Virus record (IMG/VR): IMGVR_UViG_3300042518_002072
Location: 1 to 22,147 of that record
DNA length: 22,147 bases
Reading direction: 5' to 3' (one strand)
From: a virus
The position numbers and the translations under genes are program-made. Positions 7,795-13,985 of the stretch are shown piece after piece (position 1 is the first letter of the stretch; each line of letters opens with the position of its first letter). Under the pieces are notes generated by a model. That model did not search any database. It was not told the origin of the DNA and worked only from the letters and a program-made list of their open reading frames with translations.

Positions 7795-7920
7795 CTAATA
7801 ACTCCTTTGTGTAGCCTCAAGGCTACATTGCCCGTCATTCCAATGGCGCCAAGCATTAGCACATATCGCCAGATTTGTAATCAAATACGAAGCAAAAATA
7901 AAGGTGCGGACAATTGCCAC
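7795..7920 (-). CDS. Possible 41-residue single-pass membrane peptide
   Basis: A short frame from GTG at 7920 to TAG at 7795. The sequence VAIVRTFIFASYLITNLAIC has the length and hydrophobicity of one membrane span and is followed by a polar tail (WRHWNDGQCSLEATQRSY). A purine-rich AAGGA lies about 10 bases before the GTG. The frame is open further upstream into the preceding gene, so the start is uncertain. It fills the space between the 75-residue gene and the convergent terminator. Weak support. Confidence 0.28.
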   Translation of the reverse strand: MAIVRTFIFASYLITNLAICANAWRHWNDGQCSLEATQRSY

Positions 7921-7951
7921 TGTATCTGCTTCCTTGTCGCAATTACTCTCC

Positions 7952-8179
7952 TTACTCCCCAGAGCCTTTGCCCACACCCTCCATAGCTTCTTCCTGCGCA
8001 TAAATCCAAGCCTTTAGTTCTGTTACATACTGTCTAATGATGGCAGCTTTTTCAAGATGCCAATGGTCCATGGTACGGAAAAATTGAGCATTGTGCCAAT
8101 CAATGGCTCTCAATGATTGATAAATGATTGGATTGAGCGGTTCACGCAGAGGCGTATTGAACGTTCGACGCTCGCTCAC
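7952..8179 (-). CDS. Small hypothetical protein downstream of the phosphoesterase
   Basis: A 75-residue frame from GTG at 8179, overlapping the last 38 bases of the phosphoesterase gene. Sequence rich in aromatic and charged residues (IIYQSLRAIDWHNAQFFRTM, then LEKAAIIRQYVTELKAWIY), with a long predicted C-terminal helix. Not recognised. The overlap suggests co-expression with the phosphoesterase. A shorter form from the internal ATG at MDHWHLEKAA is possible. Confidence 0.5.
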   Translation of the reverse strand: MSERRTFNTPLREPLNPIIYQSLRAIDWHNAQFFRTMDHWHLEKAAIIRQYVTELKAWIYAQEEAMEGVGKGSGE

Positions 8180-8714
8180 GACGGAAAAAGTCTTTTATAT
8201 CTTCAAATGCTACTGGAGCAAAGTCATTCACTTCTAGACAACAGTTGAAATAGCGCTTATCAATTTGCCCATTGTCATCCAAAATACGATGGCAATGCAA
8301 ATGACCATGTACGTTGCCCGCGTAATGCCCAGACAAACACGATGGATGTACAGGGATATGCGTGAAGATTAAACCGCCAGGAAAAGTGCTGTCACAAGGA
8401 TGAAAAAATGCTCCCCTCACGTCTTCAAAATATGGCGAATAGTCTTTCAGTGCTCCTTGATCATGATTACCGCGAATGAGAATCTTCCTTCCATTGAGAC
8501 GAGAAAGAAGCTTTAACGATGCGCGAGGAATGACTACATCGCCAAGATGGTAAACAGTGTCGCGTTTGCCTACTTTCGCGTTCCATCGTTCAATAATAGT
8601 TTCGTCCATTTCTTCGCACGATGCAAATGGACGTAATGGTTCACCATCGGGACGCACAAAATCAATCATCTTTGCGTGACCGAAGTGAGTATCTGACGTA
8701 AGGAACGCGCTCAT
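8142..8714 (-). CDS. Calcineurin-like metallophosphoesterase
   Basis: A 190-residue protein with the full motif set of small metallophosphoesterases in order: SDTHFGH (D8, H10), HLGDVV (D59), RGNHD (82-85), FTHIPVHP (H119) and NVHGHLH (136-140). These residues bind the two metal ions and hydrolyse a phosphomonoester or phosphodiester. Full length for the single-domain family. Phage members act on nucleotides, RNA ends or signalling nucleotides; the substrate cannot be read from sequence. The ATG at 8714 places D8 at the usual distance from the N-terminus. It is the first gene of a short minus-strand unit after a 411-base gene-free stretch. Confidence 0.9.
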   Translation of the reverse strand: MSAFLTSDTHFGHAKMIDFVRPDGEPLRPFASCEEMDETIIERWNAKVGKRDTVYHLGDVVIPRASLKLLSRLNGRKILIRGNHDQGALKDYSPYFEDVRGAFFHPCDSTFPGGLIFTHIPVHPSCLSGHYAGNVHGHLHCHRILDDNGQIDKRYFNCCLEVNDFAPVAFEDIKDFFRRERASNVQYASA

Positions 8715-8756
8715 AATCAGAATAATAACGAGAGGGCCAGGAATTGCACCTAGCTC

Positions 8757-8882
8757 TTCTATGCTCTAGGGCATAGCGCTGTCTTGGCCTCCCAGGGCCC
8801 CTCCTGTTTGTGCATCATCCCTAAAGACCATTTTGTTGGCGCCAACAATATGGTCCCCGTCTGGGAGCTAAGCATGGAGGGG
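8757..8882. ncRNA. Candidate structured RNA or cis-element with pseudoknot-type pairing
   Basis: CTCCCAG at 8789-8795 is complementary to CTGGGAG at 8861-8867, and CCCCTCC at 8798-8804 to GGAGGGG at 8876-8882. The order a-b-a'-b' means both helices can coexist only as a pseudoknot, or they act as alternatives. A 30-base palindrome lies between them and a 6-base-pair hairpin precedes them. No promoter or terminator was identified, so orientation is unknown. Confidence 0.3.
8826..8855. repeat. 30-base near-perfect palindrome
   Basis: The left arm GACCATTTTGTTGGC (8826-8840) is the reverse complement of the right arm GCCAACAATATGGTC (8841-8855) except for one position; the inner 16 bases are perfectly palindromic. 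It could be an operator for a dimeric protein, a recombination site or an RNA hairpin with no loop. Confidence 0.85.
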
Positions 8883-9125
8883 AGTGATGGAGCAAGCGTG
8901 ACTGGCCTACCGACAATCGGGCTGTGAGTTAACCAGGCGTATCCAAACAGAGGCTTGCCCTCTATCAAAACGCAAGCCAGGAAAGGCACTCCACAACCAA
9001 AGGTGGACCTCAGAACTGGCTGCACACTGCCGACAGAGCAGCAGTGGTGGTGATGCCCGATGCAAAAGCAGAGCGGGAACTCACTAACTATATCATGCCC
9101 GCCCGTACTGAGGCAGGTCATTATT

Positions 9126-9779
9126 TCACTTGTCCCTGCCAAGCAGATTGCCTTGAAGCCGTTCCGCCATGCCCCACAACGGCTCATCGCTCAAATTTTG
9201 CCATCCCTTCTCGCCATTACGGGCGCTAGTGATACTAGAAGGCTTAACACCCCATGCCTTCGCTAATTCTGTTCGCAAACCACGCAAACAACGCATGTCA
9301 TCAGGGAGACGCAACAGCACTCGCACTTGAGCTTCATTCAAAAGCGGAACTCCCCATTTCTTGCGAGGACGCTTTGACCTTCCATCAATATACGCAGGCC
9401 AGTAACCAAGATTGCGTAGCATATCGGCTGCATTTTCTTTAAGGCTGCCCCATCTCAAGTTCTCTGGCACGTTATTTTGGCAGTTGTCATCATAATGCAA
9501 AACATTTTCCTTGCCTTCTGGGGGTAGTCCATGGAAAGCGAGGCATACTAGGCGTGCAACAAGAATCCTTTTCAGTCGGCCTTCTTTGGAAAGCATTACA
9601 GATTGACGTCCGTCCCTCTTCTGGGTATTAAAACGAAGGATTTTTTCCTTAAAGATGCGAACGCGTTCTTTGCCATCTTTCGTGTCCTTGACAACGCGAC
9701 GAATGCTTTTGATGCGCCCAAAGCTAGACGCGGCGTAGTGATCTTCATACCCTGGGATAGGCTTCCAAATTTCTTCCAT
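9126..9779 (-). CDS. NUMOD4 / HNH homing endonuclease
   Basis: A 217-residue protein opening with EEIWKPIPGYEDHYAAS and FGRIKSI, the NUMOD4 motif found at the N-terminus of phage HNH endonucleases. The HNH region is VLHYDDNCQNNVPENLRW (about residues 93-110; H95, N103, N107), in the usual form of this family. Residues 145-200 include a likely DNA-binding helix-turn-helix (LRTELAKAWGVKPSSITSA). It lies immediately downstream of nrdB, a gene class often targeted by freestanding homing endonucleases. Its ATG begins one base after the T-tract of the nrdB terminator, so it probably depends on read-through or on a promoter within or before the hairpin. Confidence 0.88.
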   Translation of the reverse strand: MEEIWKPIPGYEDHYAASSFGRIKSIRRVVKDTKDGKERVRIFKEKILRFNTQKRDGRQSVMLSKEGRLKRILVARLVCLAFHGLPPEGKENVLHYDDNCQNNVPENLRWGSLKENAADMLRNLGYWPAYIDGRSKRPRKKWGVPLLNEAQVRVLLRLPDDMRCLRGLRTELAKAWGVKPSSITSARNGEKGWQNLSDEPLWGMAERLQGNLLGRDK

Positions 9780-9780
9780 G

Positions 9781-9805
9781 AAAAAGGCGGAGAACTTGCT
9801 CCGCC
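9781..9805 (-). terminator. Rho-independent terminator after nrdB, abutting the endonuclease start
   Basis: On the minus strand GGCGGAG (9805-9799), loop CAAGTT, CTCCGCC (9792-9786), then TTTTT (9785-9781). The next gene's ATG starts at 9779. A TATAGT sequence sits just before the hairpin and could be a -10 element. Confidence 0.85.
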
Positions 9806-9843
9806 ACTATAGCATGGATAAGTCGGTAAAGATGGAAAGGTCT

Positions 9844-10572
9844 CTAAGAATACATAGGCAGGTTCACGTTTGAACTTTCAAAGAAACTGATCATCCTCGA
9901 TGCACGACTTTCTTGCATATCGGATGTTTTACCCTCCCAGAAAAGACGCTCAGAACGCTTCATCCAAGCATCTTTGTCCAGCCACTTGTCCTCATGACTG
10001 CTAAGCTTTTCAAAAAGCCAAGCAGCAGTAGCTGCGCGAAGCTTGTTGAGGCTCTGAGAATCTTTCTCGTTTAGTTCCTTGGCAACCAATCCATGCACCC
10101 CGCAGTGAACCTGCTCATCACGACTAATATCGGCGGAAACAGTGCGCATGCCAATGTTGCCGTTAAAGCGAAAGAACGGAAGCGCAACAAAGAAAATGCT
10201 ACGCTCAATAATTGAAACCTTGTGAATCGGATGTGCTGGATGCTCCATCCAAGCTTTTAAGATTTGTTTTACTTCGCGCTCTGCTTTTTCGTCGACGCCA
10301 TAAGCAGCAGCTACATAATTCAAAGCTTCATCGTGACGCTCTTCGTCGGTTTGATTTGAGCGCAATGCTTCGATCACACCAGGAGTGGACGGGAGATCTT
10401 TGGCAAGCCCTTGCTCCAGCAAGTCTTTCACAGGAAGTTCAATGTGACGAAGCGCCAGAGCCTTGTAGAGCGTCTCCTCGGCACCCTCCTTGACGGGTGA
10501 ATTATCCACGGGAGTAGCCTGCCAAGGACGCTTCTTGGCAATCATGGACAGATAGGGGCTCTTGACGGTCAT
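9844..10572 (-). CDS. nrdB: Ribonucleotide reductase class I, small (beta) subunit, short cyanophage-like form
   Basis: A 242-residue protein starting at the ATG at 10572 (MTVKSPYLSM); a TTG at 10620 would add 16 residues but lies in the intergenic hairpin. Two E-x-x-H motifs are visible: DEERH (E77, H80) and RDEQVH (E153, H156). IIERSIFFVALPF supplies E123, and E45 is a likely first carboxylate. These match the dimetal ligands of ferritin-like R2 proteins. The position equivalent to the E. coli radical Tyr122 (H80+4) is Leu84, so no stable tyrosyl radical is expected there. It is about 100 residues shorter than usual R2. It follows nrdA and supplies the radical cofactor to it. Family call firm; cofactor type inferred. 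Confidence 0.85.
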   Translation of the reverse strand: MTVKSPYLSMIAKKRPWQATPVDNSPVKEGAEETLYKALALRHIELPVKDLLEQGLAKDLPSTPGVIEALRSNQTDEERHDEALNYVAAAYGVDEKAEREVKQILKAWMEHPAHPIHKVSIIERSIFFVALPFFRFNGNIGMRTVSADISRDEQVHCGVHGLVAKELNEKDSQSLNKLRAATAAWLFEKLSSHEDKWLDKDAWMKRSERLFWEGKTSDMQESRASRMISFFESSNVNLPMYS

Positions 10573-10610
10573 GGTCGTAGTATCATTCAATGGTGTGTGA
10601 GGAAAGCGAA

Positions 10611-10635
10611 GGGGGCGCAAGCCCCCTTTTTCTTT
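10611..10635. terminator. Hairpin between nrdA and nrdB
   Basis: GGGGGC (10611-10616), GCAA, GCCCCC (10621-10626). On the plus strand it is followed by TTTTTCTTT, a good terminator, yet no plus-strand gene precedes it. In the nrdA-to-nrdB direction it lies just after the nrdA stop and is followed only by TTCGCTTT, so it may partially attenuate nrdB or stabilise the nrdA mRNA end. Confidence 0.6.
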
Positions 10636-10636
10636 A

Positions 10637-12088
10637 TCATTCAGCGCATGCAGCGCAGAAACCTGCCTCTAAATTGCAAGACGCAGAAGATCCGTCAGCT
10701 TCAGACTCTTCGCCTAAGCCAAACATGCTCTTAAAATCGTCGTCCAATGCAGCATATGCATCGTCCTTGCGCTGAGTATCAGGCAGGACTTGCAGGCTGT
10801 AATAGAGGCTCGTCTGAGATGATTCTAGCCAATCACGAAGGAATGCTTCGTCGTAAATAACCATATCACTCCACGAATTAAACGAATAACCATGGAAAAG
10901 ACCAGTGCGCTGATAAAGCGAAACAATGCCATCAGCAACGCGCTTGTAATTAGCCCAGCCCACTTCAGCGGCAATTTCTACATCACCATAGTCAAACGTT
11001 TCCACTCCAAACGTGCCTGAATCACGATCAACAATGCGACCAATGGGAGGGGCAATTTCAGGGGCAGTGGTAAAGCCGCGAGTGTCGAGGTAGCGATAAG
11101 AGCACGATGCAGTGGGGGCGATGCAGAAAGCACGCTCCATGCCATGCTCGCGGGCAATTTCTGCAGCCTTCTGGATGCCTTGGTCTAATTGCCACACGGC
11201 TTCGCCTGCAGGCATGTCTTTCCAATGGTGAGCCCAGGGGTGGGGATCATTGTCGAGATATGCTTCAAGAGCCTTTCCGAAATCTTCATAGCTAATGCCA
11301 TGGATGGTAAGGAAATTAGCTAAGCCCAGTACGCCCAGACCAATTTGTTTATCAATGGTGGGATGAAGATATTCTCCAGTGTCGCCCACGCCAGTATTGG
11401 GATGGAGATCAACTAGCTGCTGCATGCCTTCAATAAAAGCTCCTTGCAAATTATCAAAGTTACAGGCGCCAAGATTTACATGCTGCAATAAACAAGTGCC
11501 GCGATGCGGAAGATATACTTCCAGGCAAACATTTGCCCGAATTCGCTCTCCTTTTGCATTGAAACGAATCTTATTCAACCAGATGTCACCATTGCCAATT
11601 CCTTTCAGCAATGCATCAATAAATTCTTGAGAGCTATTTTCAATAAACTTCTCATCCACATTAATACAACGCTTCACCCAAGGCAGCTCACTGCGCGACG
11701 CATTAATAAATTCCAGAGCATCAGGGTGGTCGTAATCAAGATGCAAAACTACAGCGCCATTTTTATAAACACCGCCCCTACGCAAAATCTCATTAAGCGT
11801 GGAATAAATCTTGCCAAAACTTACTGGTCCACTTGCCACCAGGCCCTTGCCATTTTCAGCATTCCTTTCACGGAGAGAAGAAAGATGAATAGCGACCCCC
11901 GCACCATTGCGCAATCCGTGGCTAACAAACCGCCAAGATGCTTCAATGCCATCTGGTCCTTCCATTGAATCTTCTACGTTGAAAACCGTGCAACTCACTG
12001 CGAGACGACCTTCTGGGCTATCCATCCAATCTTGCACTCGCCCGGTACGGGCAATCGGAGTGCATTTTGCTTTTTCTTTCAGGCTCAT
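10637..12088 (-). CDS. nrdA: Ribonucleotide reductase class I, large (alpha) subunit, compact form without N-terminal domain
   Basis: A 483-residue catalytic subunit that reduces ribonucleotides to deoxyribonucleotides. Visible: SCTVFNVED with C33 (E. coli C225), ANVCLEVYLP with N186, C188 and E190 (N437, C439, E441), TCLLQHVNL with C199 (C462), the phosphate-binding segment APTASCSYRYL with EIAPP, LYYSLQ with the radical-transfer pair Y429-Y430, and a C-terminal redox pair FCAAC (C478, C481). All catalytic residues are present, but the usual 190 or more N-terminal residues, including the ATP cone, are absent, so dATP overall-activity control should be missing. This matches the short cyanophage class I form once annotated as class II. 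nrdB follows 64 bases downstream. Confidence 0.92.
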   Translation of the reverse strand: MSLKEKAKCTPIARTGRVQDWMDSPEGRLAVSCTVFNVEDSMEGPDGIEASWRFVSHGLRNGAGVAIHLSSLRERNAENGKGLVASGPVSFGKIYSTLNEILRRGGVYKNGAVVLHLDYDHPDALEFINASRSELPWVKRCINVDEKFIENSSQEFIDALLKGIGNGDIWLNKIRFNAKGERIRANVCLEVYLPHRGTCLLQHVNLGACNFDNLQGAFIEGMQQLVDLHPNTGVGDTGEYLHPTIDKQIGLGVLGLANFLTIHGISYEDFGKALEAYLDNDPHPWAHHWKDMPAGEAVWQLDQGIQKAAEIAREHGMERAFCIAPTASCSYRYLDTRGFTTAPEIAPPIGRIVDRDSGTFGVETFDYGDVEIAAEVGWANYKRVADGIVSLYQRTGLFHGYSFNSWSDMVIYDEAFLRDWLESSQTSLYYSLQVLPDTQRKDDAYAALDDDFKSMFGLGEESEADGSSASCNLEAGFCAACAE

Positions 12089-12099
12089 GAGACGACAAA

Positions 12100-12116
12100 G
12101 CCCCGCTCAGCGGGGC
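12100..12116. other. GC-rich hairpin upstream of nrdA
   Basis: GCCCCGC (12100-12106), TCA loop, GCGGGGC (12110-12116), in the 84-base gap before nrdA. On the minus strand it is followed by TTTGTCG, a weak terminator tail. It could end the transcript of the 81-residue gene or control nrdA. A second hairpin, GGAAAA/TTTTCC, lies next to that gene's stop near 12150-12167. Confidence 0.5.
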
Positions 12117-12172
12117 GCGATCAACCAAAGCAGGCTAGCTCAGACAGGACGATGGAAAAGGGAAGTTTTCCT

Positions 12173-12418
12173 TTAGTCGCACAGATTTTCCGCGTCCTCG
12201 TTTGAGACCAAATCTTTGATAAACAACTTGGCCTCGTTCAAGCTTTTGAAATAGTACGGCCTGCCGTTGATGGCGCTAAACCATTGGAACTCTGGCTTGC
12301 TGAAACATGGCCAAAGCTTATAAGGACCATAGTTAAATGGCTGACGTTCTGGAATTCCCCACATGGAAATAGCCCGTAGTTTTACCACGCTAGTTCTTCT
12401 CACAAACTGTGCATGCAT
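12173..12418 (-). CDS. Small hypothetical protein upstream of nrdA
   Basis: An 81-residue frame from the ATG at 12418; a shorter form starts at the ATG at 12364 (MWGIPERQPF). The C-terminal two thirds look genuinely coding: FNYGPYKLWPCFSKPEFQWF, then a beta-strand pattern (INGRPYYFKSLNEAKLFIKDL) and an acidic tail. Not recognised. It precedes nrdA on the same strand and may share its transcript. No clear ribosome binding site. Confidence 0.5.
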   Translation of the reverse strand: MHAQFVRRTSVVKLRAISMWGIPERQPFNYGPYKLWPCFSKPEFQWFSAINGRPYYFKSLNEAKLFIKDLVSNEDAENLCD

Positions 12419-12575
12419 TATTTAATACATTCTTCAGCAAACCACCATGCCCTGACCCTGCCCTTGACTCTGCCCTATGAATCCTTAAGAAATTCTGTAG
12501 AAATTTAAGCTTTTGTATCGCCATGATACGAAAAAGCCCACATTTGAGCCACACCACTAGATACGATAGCCGTAA

Positions 12576-12609
12576 GCGGAGCCTCGCTTAAATTTACTAA
12601 GCGCTCCGC
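12576..12609. repeat. Two-segment hairpin
   Basis: GCGGAG (12576-12581) pairs with CTCCGC (12604-12609), and inside it CGCTTA (12585-12590) with TAAGCG (12598-12603), leaving a 3-base bulge and a 7-base loop. Twelve base pairs in all. Confidence 0.75.
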
Positions 12610-12645
12610 AAGCCAGTGCAGGCATGATTAGCCGCGCTTCTAGAC

Positions 12646-12773
12646 CAGTGAGCCCCAAAGGCGAACGTTCTATATAAGCGGCGGAAATCAAAAGGCTTGA
12701 CTAGCTGCGAAATTCCAGATAACTGAGCCCCCAAAGGGCGAAGGTCTCAGACAAGCAGCGAAAATCAAAAGCC
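12646..12773. repeat. Imperfect 51-52 base direct duplication
   Basis: Unit A (12646-12696) and unit B (12722-12773) share TGAGCCCC, CAAAGG, GCGAA, AAGC-GCG and AAATCAAAAG in the same order. In both, GCC-CCAAA-GGC can form a small hairpin: the stem is GCCC/GGGC in B and GCC/GGC in A. Divergence between units with the hairpin kept suggests selection on structure. Confidence 0.65.
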
Positions 12774-12879
12774 CGCGCAAGAAAGGCTGGCCCAGCTCCT
12801 AAGTAATGGGCTGCCCGTAGTGTGCGTCGCCTCCAAGAAAGCACTTTTTTTGTTTTTGTCTATCTTTAAAAGCTTGAAC

Positions 12880-12902
12880 GGCGGCTTTAAGGCCGCCTTT
12901 TT
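12880..12902 (+). terminator. Rho-independent terminator without an obvious upstream gene
   Basis: GGCGGC (12880-12885), TTTAAG, GCCGCC (12892-12897), then TTTTT (12898-12902). It points along the plus strand, and no plus-strand protein gene lies within several kilobases upstream, so it may end a noncoding RNA from the 12.5-12.9 kb stretch. Confidence 0.78.
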
Positions 12903-12949
12903 GCTGAGAACAATGCAAAGGAAAATGCTTTTTCTTGGTGCGTCATTCC

Positions 12950-13017
12950 GACGGCTTGAGGCCGTCTCCATTGGAGAAGCTAATTGTCTGAAATGCCTCA
13001 AGCGGCGTCTTTCAGAC
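12950..13017 (+). promoter_or_regulatory. Mutually exclusive hairpins in the leader of the HNH gene
   Basis: Hairpin 1 is GACGGC-TTGAG-GCCGTC (12950-12966). Hairpin 2 pairs GTCTGAAA (12986-12993) with TTTCAGAC (13010-13017), with an inner GCC/GGC. The segment GGCTTGAGGC of hairpin 1 is also complementary to GCCTCAAGC inside hairpin 2, so a third, competing structure is possible. The arrangement resembles an attenuator or riboregulator. Confidence 0.45.
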
Positions 13018-13081
13018 TTGCTTTCGGCATGCTGCGACTAGGTTTTTGCTGGTTACAATTTCGGAAGCTCGCCCGAACATT

Positions 13082-13702
13082 ATGCTTCCCTTGCAAGAGA
13101 AAGGCTGCTCAATGTGCAATGAAGTAAAATCAATCCTGGAATTTCACAAGCGCAAAGGTAGCCCTGACGGCTTGCGCAGCAATTGCAAAACTTGCCAAAA
13201 TCAACGAACTGCACTCTGGAAAAAAGAACACCCGGATCAAGTGTTGAAACATAAGCAAACATACAATGAAAAGCATCGCGAATCAAAAAGGCGCCAAAAC
13301 CGTGATTCGTACCATAAAAACAAAAATGCCATCCTTGCACGAAAGAAACAAAAACGAACAGGGAAACTGGGTTATTTGAGAGTGATGTTGAGTAGCGCAA
13401 AAGCCAGAGCAAAAGCTGCTAATCTTTCTTTTGACATCGACCTTGACTACCTTCTCTCAATCGCTACTGATTATTGCCCAGTCGATAATCTTCCTTTTGA
13501 TTGGGATAGGCAGTTAGATCAAAATAAAGATTTACAATTAGCCGTCCCATCCCTAGATCGCATTGATTCCACGCAGGGCTATACAAAAAATAACGTCAGG
13601 ATTATTGGGTGTAAATGGAATACTAAAAAAAATAATATGAACCTTGACGATCTACTGCTTCTTGTGGAATATGTTCGCAGTGCTACAGAGTCGAAAAAGT
13701 AG
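13082..13702 (+). CDS. HNH-type (zinc-finger) homing endonuclease, paralogue of the one at 6890
   Basis: A 206-residue protein from the ATG at 13082; a TTG at 13046 would add 12 residues with no family support. Cys4 zinc-finger module C9-x2-C12 and C35-x2-C38 is followed by a long, very basic, Lys/Arg/Gln/Asn-rich helix (residues 40-95), then FDIDLDYLLSIATDYCPV and the catalytic-like PSLDRIDSTQGYTKNN (156-171). The architecture parallels the endonuclease at 6890-7537 apart from that protein's HTH tail. The gene is on the opposite strand from its neighbours and surrounded by noncoding DNA, as expected of a mobile gene. Function as DNA endonuclease is inferred from the family. Confidence 0.78.
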   Translation: MLPLQEKGCSMCNEVKSILEFHKRKGSPDGLRSNCKTCQNQRTALWKKEHPDQVLKHKQTYNEKHRESKRRQNRDSYHKNKNAILARKKQKRTGKLGYLRVMLSSAKARAKAANLSFDIDLDYLLSIATDYCPVDNLPFDWDRQLDQNKDLQLAVPSLDRIDSTQGYTKNNVRIIGCKWNTKKNNMNLDDLLLLVEYVRSATESKK

Positions 13703-13815
13703 GTCATTTTTAATCGCACTTTTCGAAGCGTATACCCCAGCCCCACAATTTAAATTTGCCGTACTATCGCGCCAGGGCTCAAGTGTCAAGCGTTGTCACA
13801 ATACGTTATAAAGAG

Positions 13816-13837
13816 TTTTCCACAGCCCTGTGGAAAA
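13816..13837. promoter_or_regulatory. Inverted pair of cyanobacterial-type DnaA boxes
   Basis: TTTTCCACAG (13816-13825), CC, CTGTGGAAAA (13828-13837): a perfect 10-base inverted repeat. TTTTCCACA is the DnaA-box form reported for cyanobacteria. The pair is preceded by AT-rich sequence (TACGTTATAAAGAG). It could be a host-DnaA binding site at a phage origin or an operator. Confidence 0.6.
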
Positions 13838-13951
13838 AGATATTCCCCCTACTGATACGGTCACCAGTCCGAGACTGCCCACCAGGCCTGCCTAGCGTCG
13901 CCATCCTGCCACGTTAAAGCCCAGCAAGCCATAGCCTACCGGGCGATGACA

Positions 13952-13971
13952 AAGGCCGCTTGTGCGGCCTT
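13952..13971 (-). terminator. Hairpin downstream of the 63-residue gene
   Basis: AAGGCCGC (13952-13959), TTGT, GCGGCCTT (13964-13971), 14 bases past the stop of the minus-strand gene. Eight base pairs, but only a short T tail (TTTG) on the minus strand, so termination strength is uncertain. Confidence 0.5.
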
Positions 13972-13985
13972 CTGAGAGGGTCTGG

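Larger units (their letters stand above)
8715..9125. other. Gene-free stretch rich in inverted repeats
   Basis: No frame in this 411-base stretch looks protein-like: the long minus frame is rich in Cys/His and lacks conserved-looking motifs. The stretch contains a hairpin CTATGC/GCATAG (8757-8774), crossed helices, a 30-base palindrome (8826-8855), GGCTTG/CAAGCC (8952-8957, 8973-8978) and a CACTGC/GCAGTG hairpin near 9025-9045. A structured RNA or regulatory locus is possible; a decayed insert is the alternative. Confidence 0.5.
12419..13081. other. Gene-free stretch with hairpins, a degenerate duplication and a plus-strand terminator
   Basis: No convincing coding frame. Contents in order: hairpin GCTTTT-TATC/GATA-AAAAGC (12509-12537), a two-part hairpin (12576-12609), an imperfect duplication (12646-12773), a hairpin GCCCA/TGGGC near 12790-12812, an intrinsic terminator (12880-12902) and two competing hairpins (12950-13017) before the HNH gene at 13082. 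The terminator without an upstream gene suggests a noncoding plus-strand transcript. Confidence 0.5.
13703..13985. other. Gene-free stretch holding paired DnaA-like boxes
   Basis: No coding frame of note in these 283 bases. It holds an AT-rich run near 13795-13815, the DnaA-box palindrome at 13816-13837, one CTGATACGG motif at 13852-13860 (shared with the repeats at 16.13-16.22 kb) and a hairpin at 13952-13971. Confidence 0.5.

Noticed and set aside
8735-8830. Possible minus-strand tRNA (CTAGG-TGCAATT-CCTGG looks like a T arm, with a CTATGC/GCATAG anticodon-like stem)
   Set aside because: The anticodon loop has the wrong size, the acceptor stem contains a mismatch and several wobbles, and no D arm can be formed; treated as a chance hairpin set.
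8759-9187. 142-codon minus-strand open frame
   Set aside because: Composition (many Cys, His, Trp) is not protein-like; it overlaps the NUMOD4-HNH gene in another frame and the palindrome.
10637-12088. Class II (B12-dependent) ribonucleotide reductase
   Set aside because: The C-terminal Tyr-Tyr radical-transfer pair and the adjacent ferritin-like beta subunit indicate class I.
12820-13041. 73-codon plus-strand frame over the terminator and hairpins
   Set aside because: It runs through the terminator stem and poly-T; the encoded peptide is produced by the hairpin sequences.
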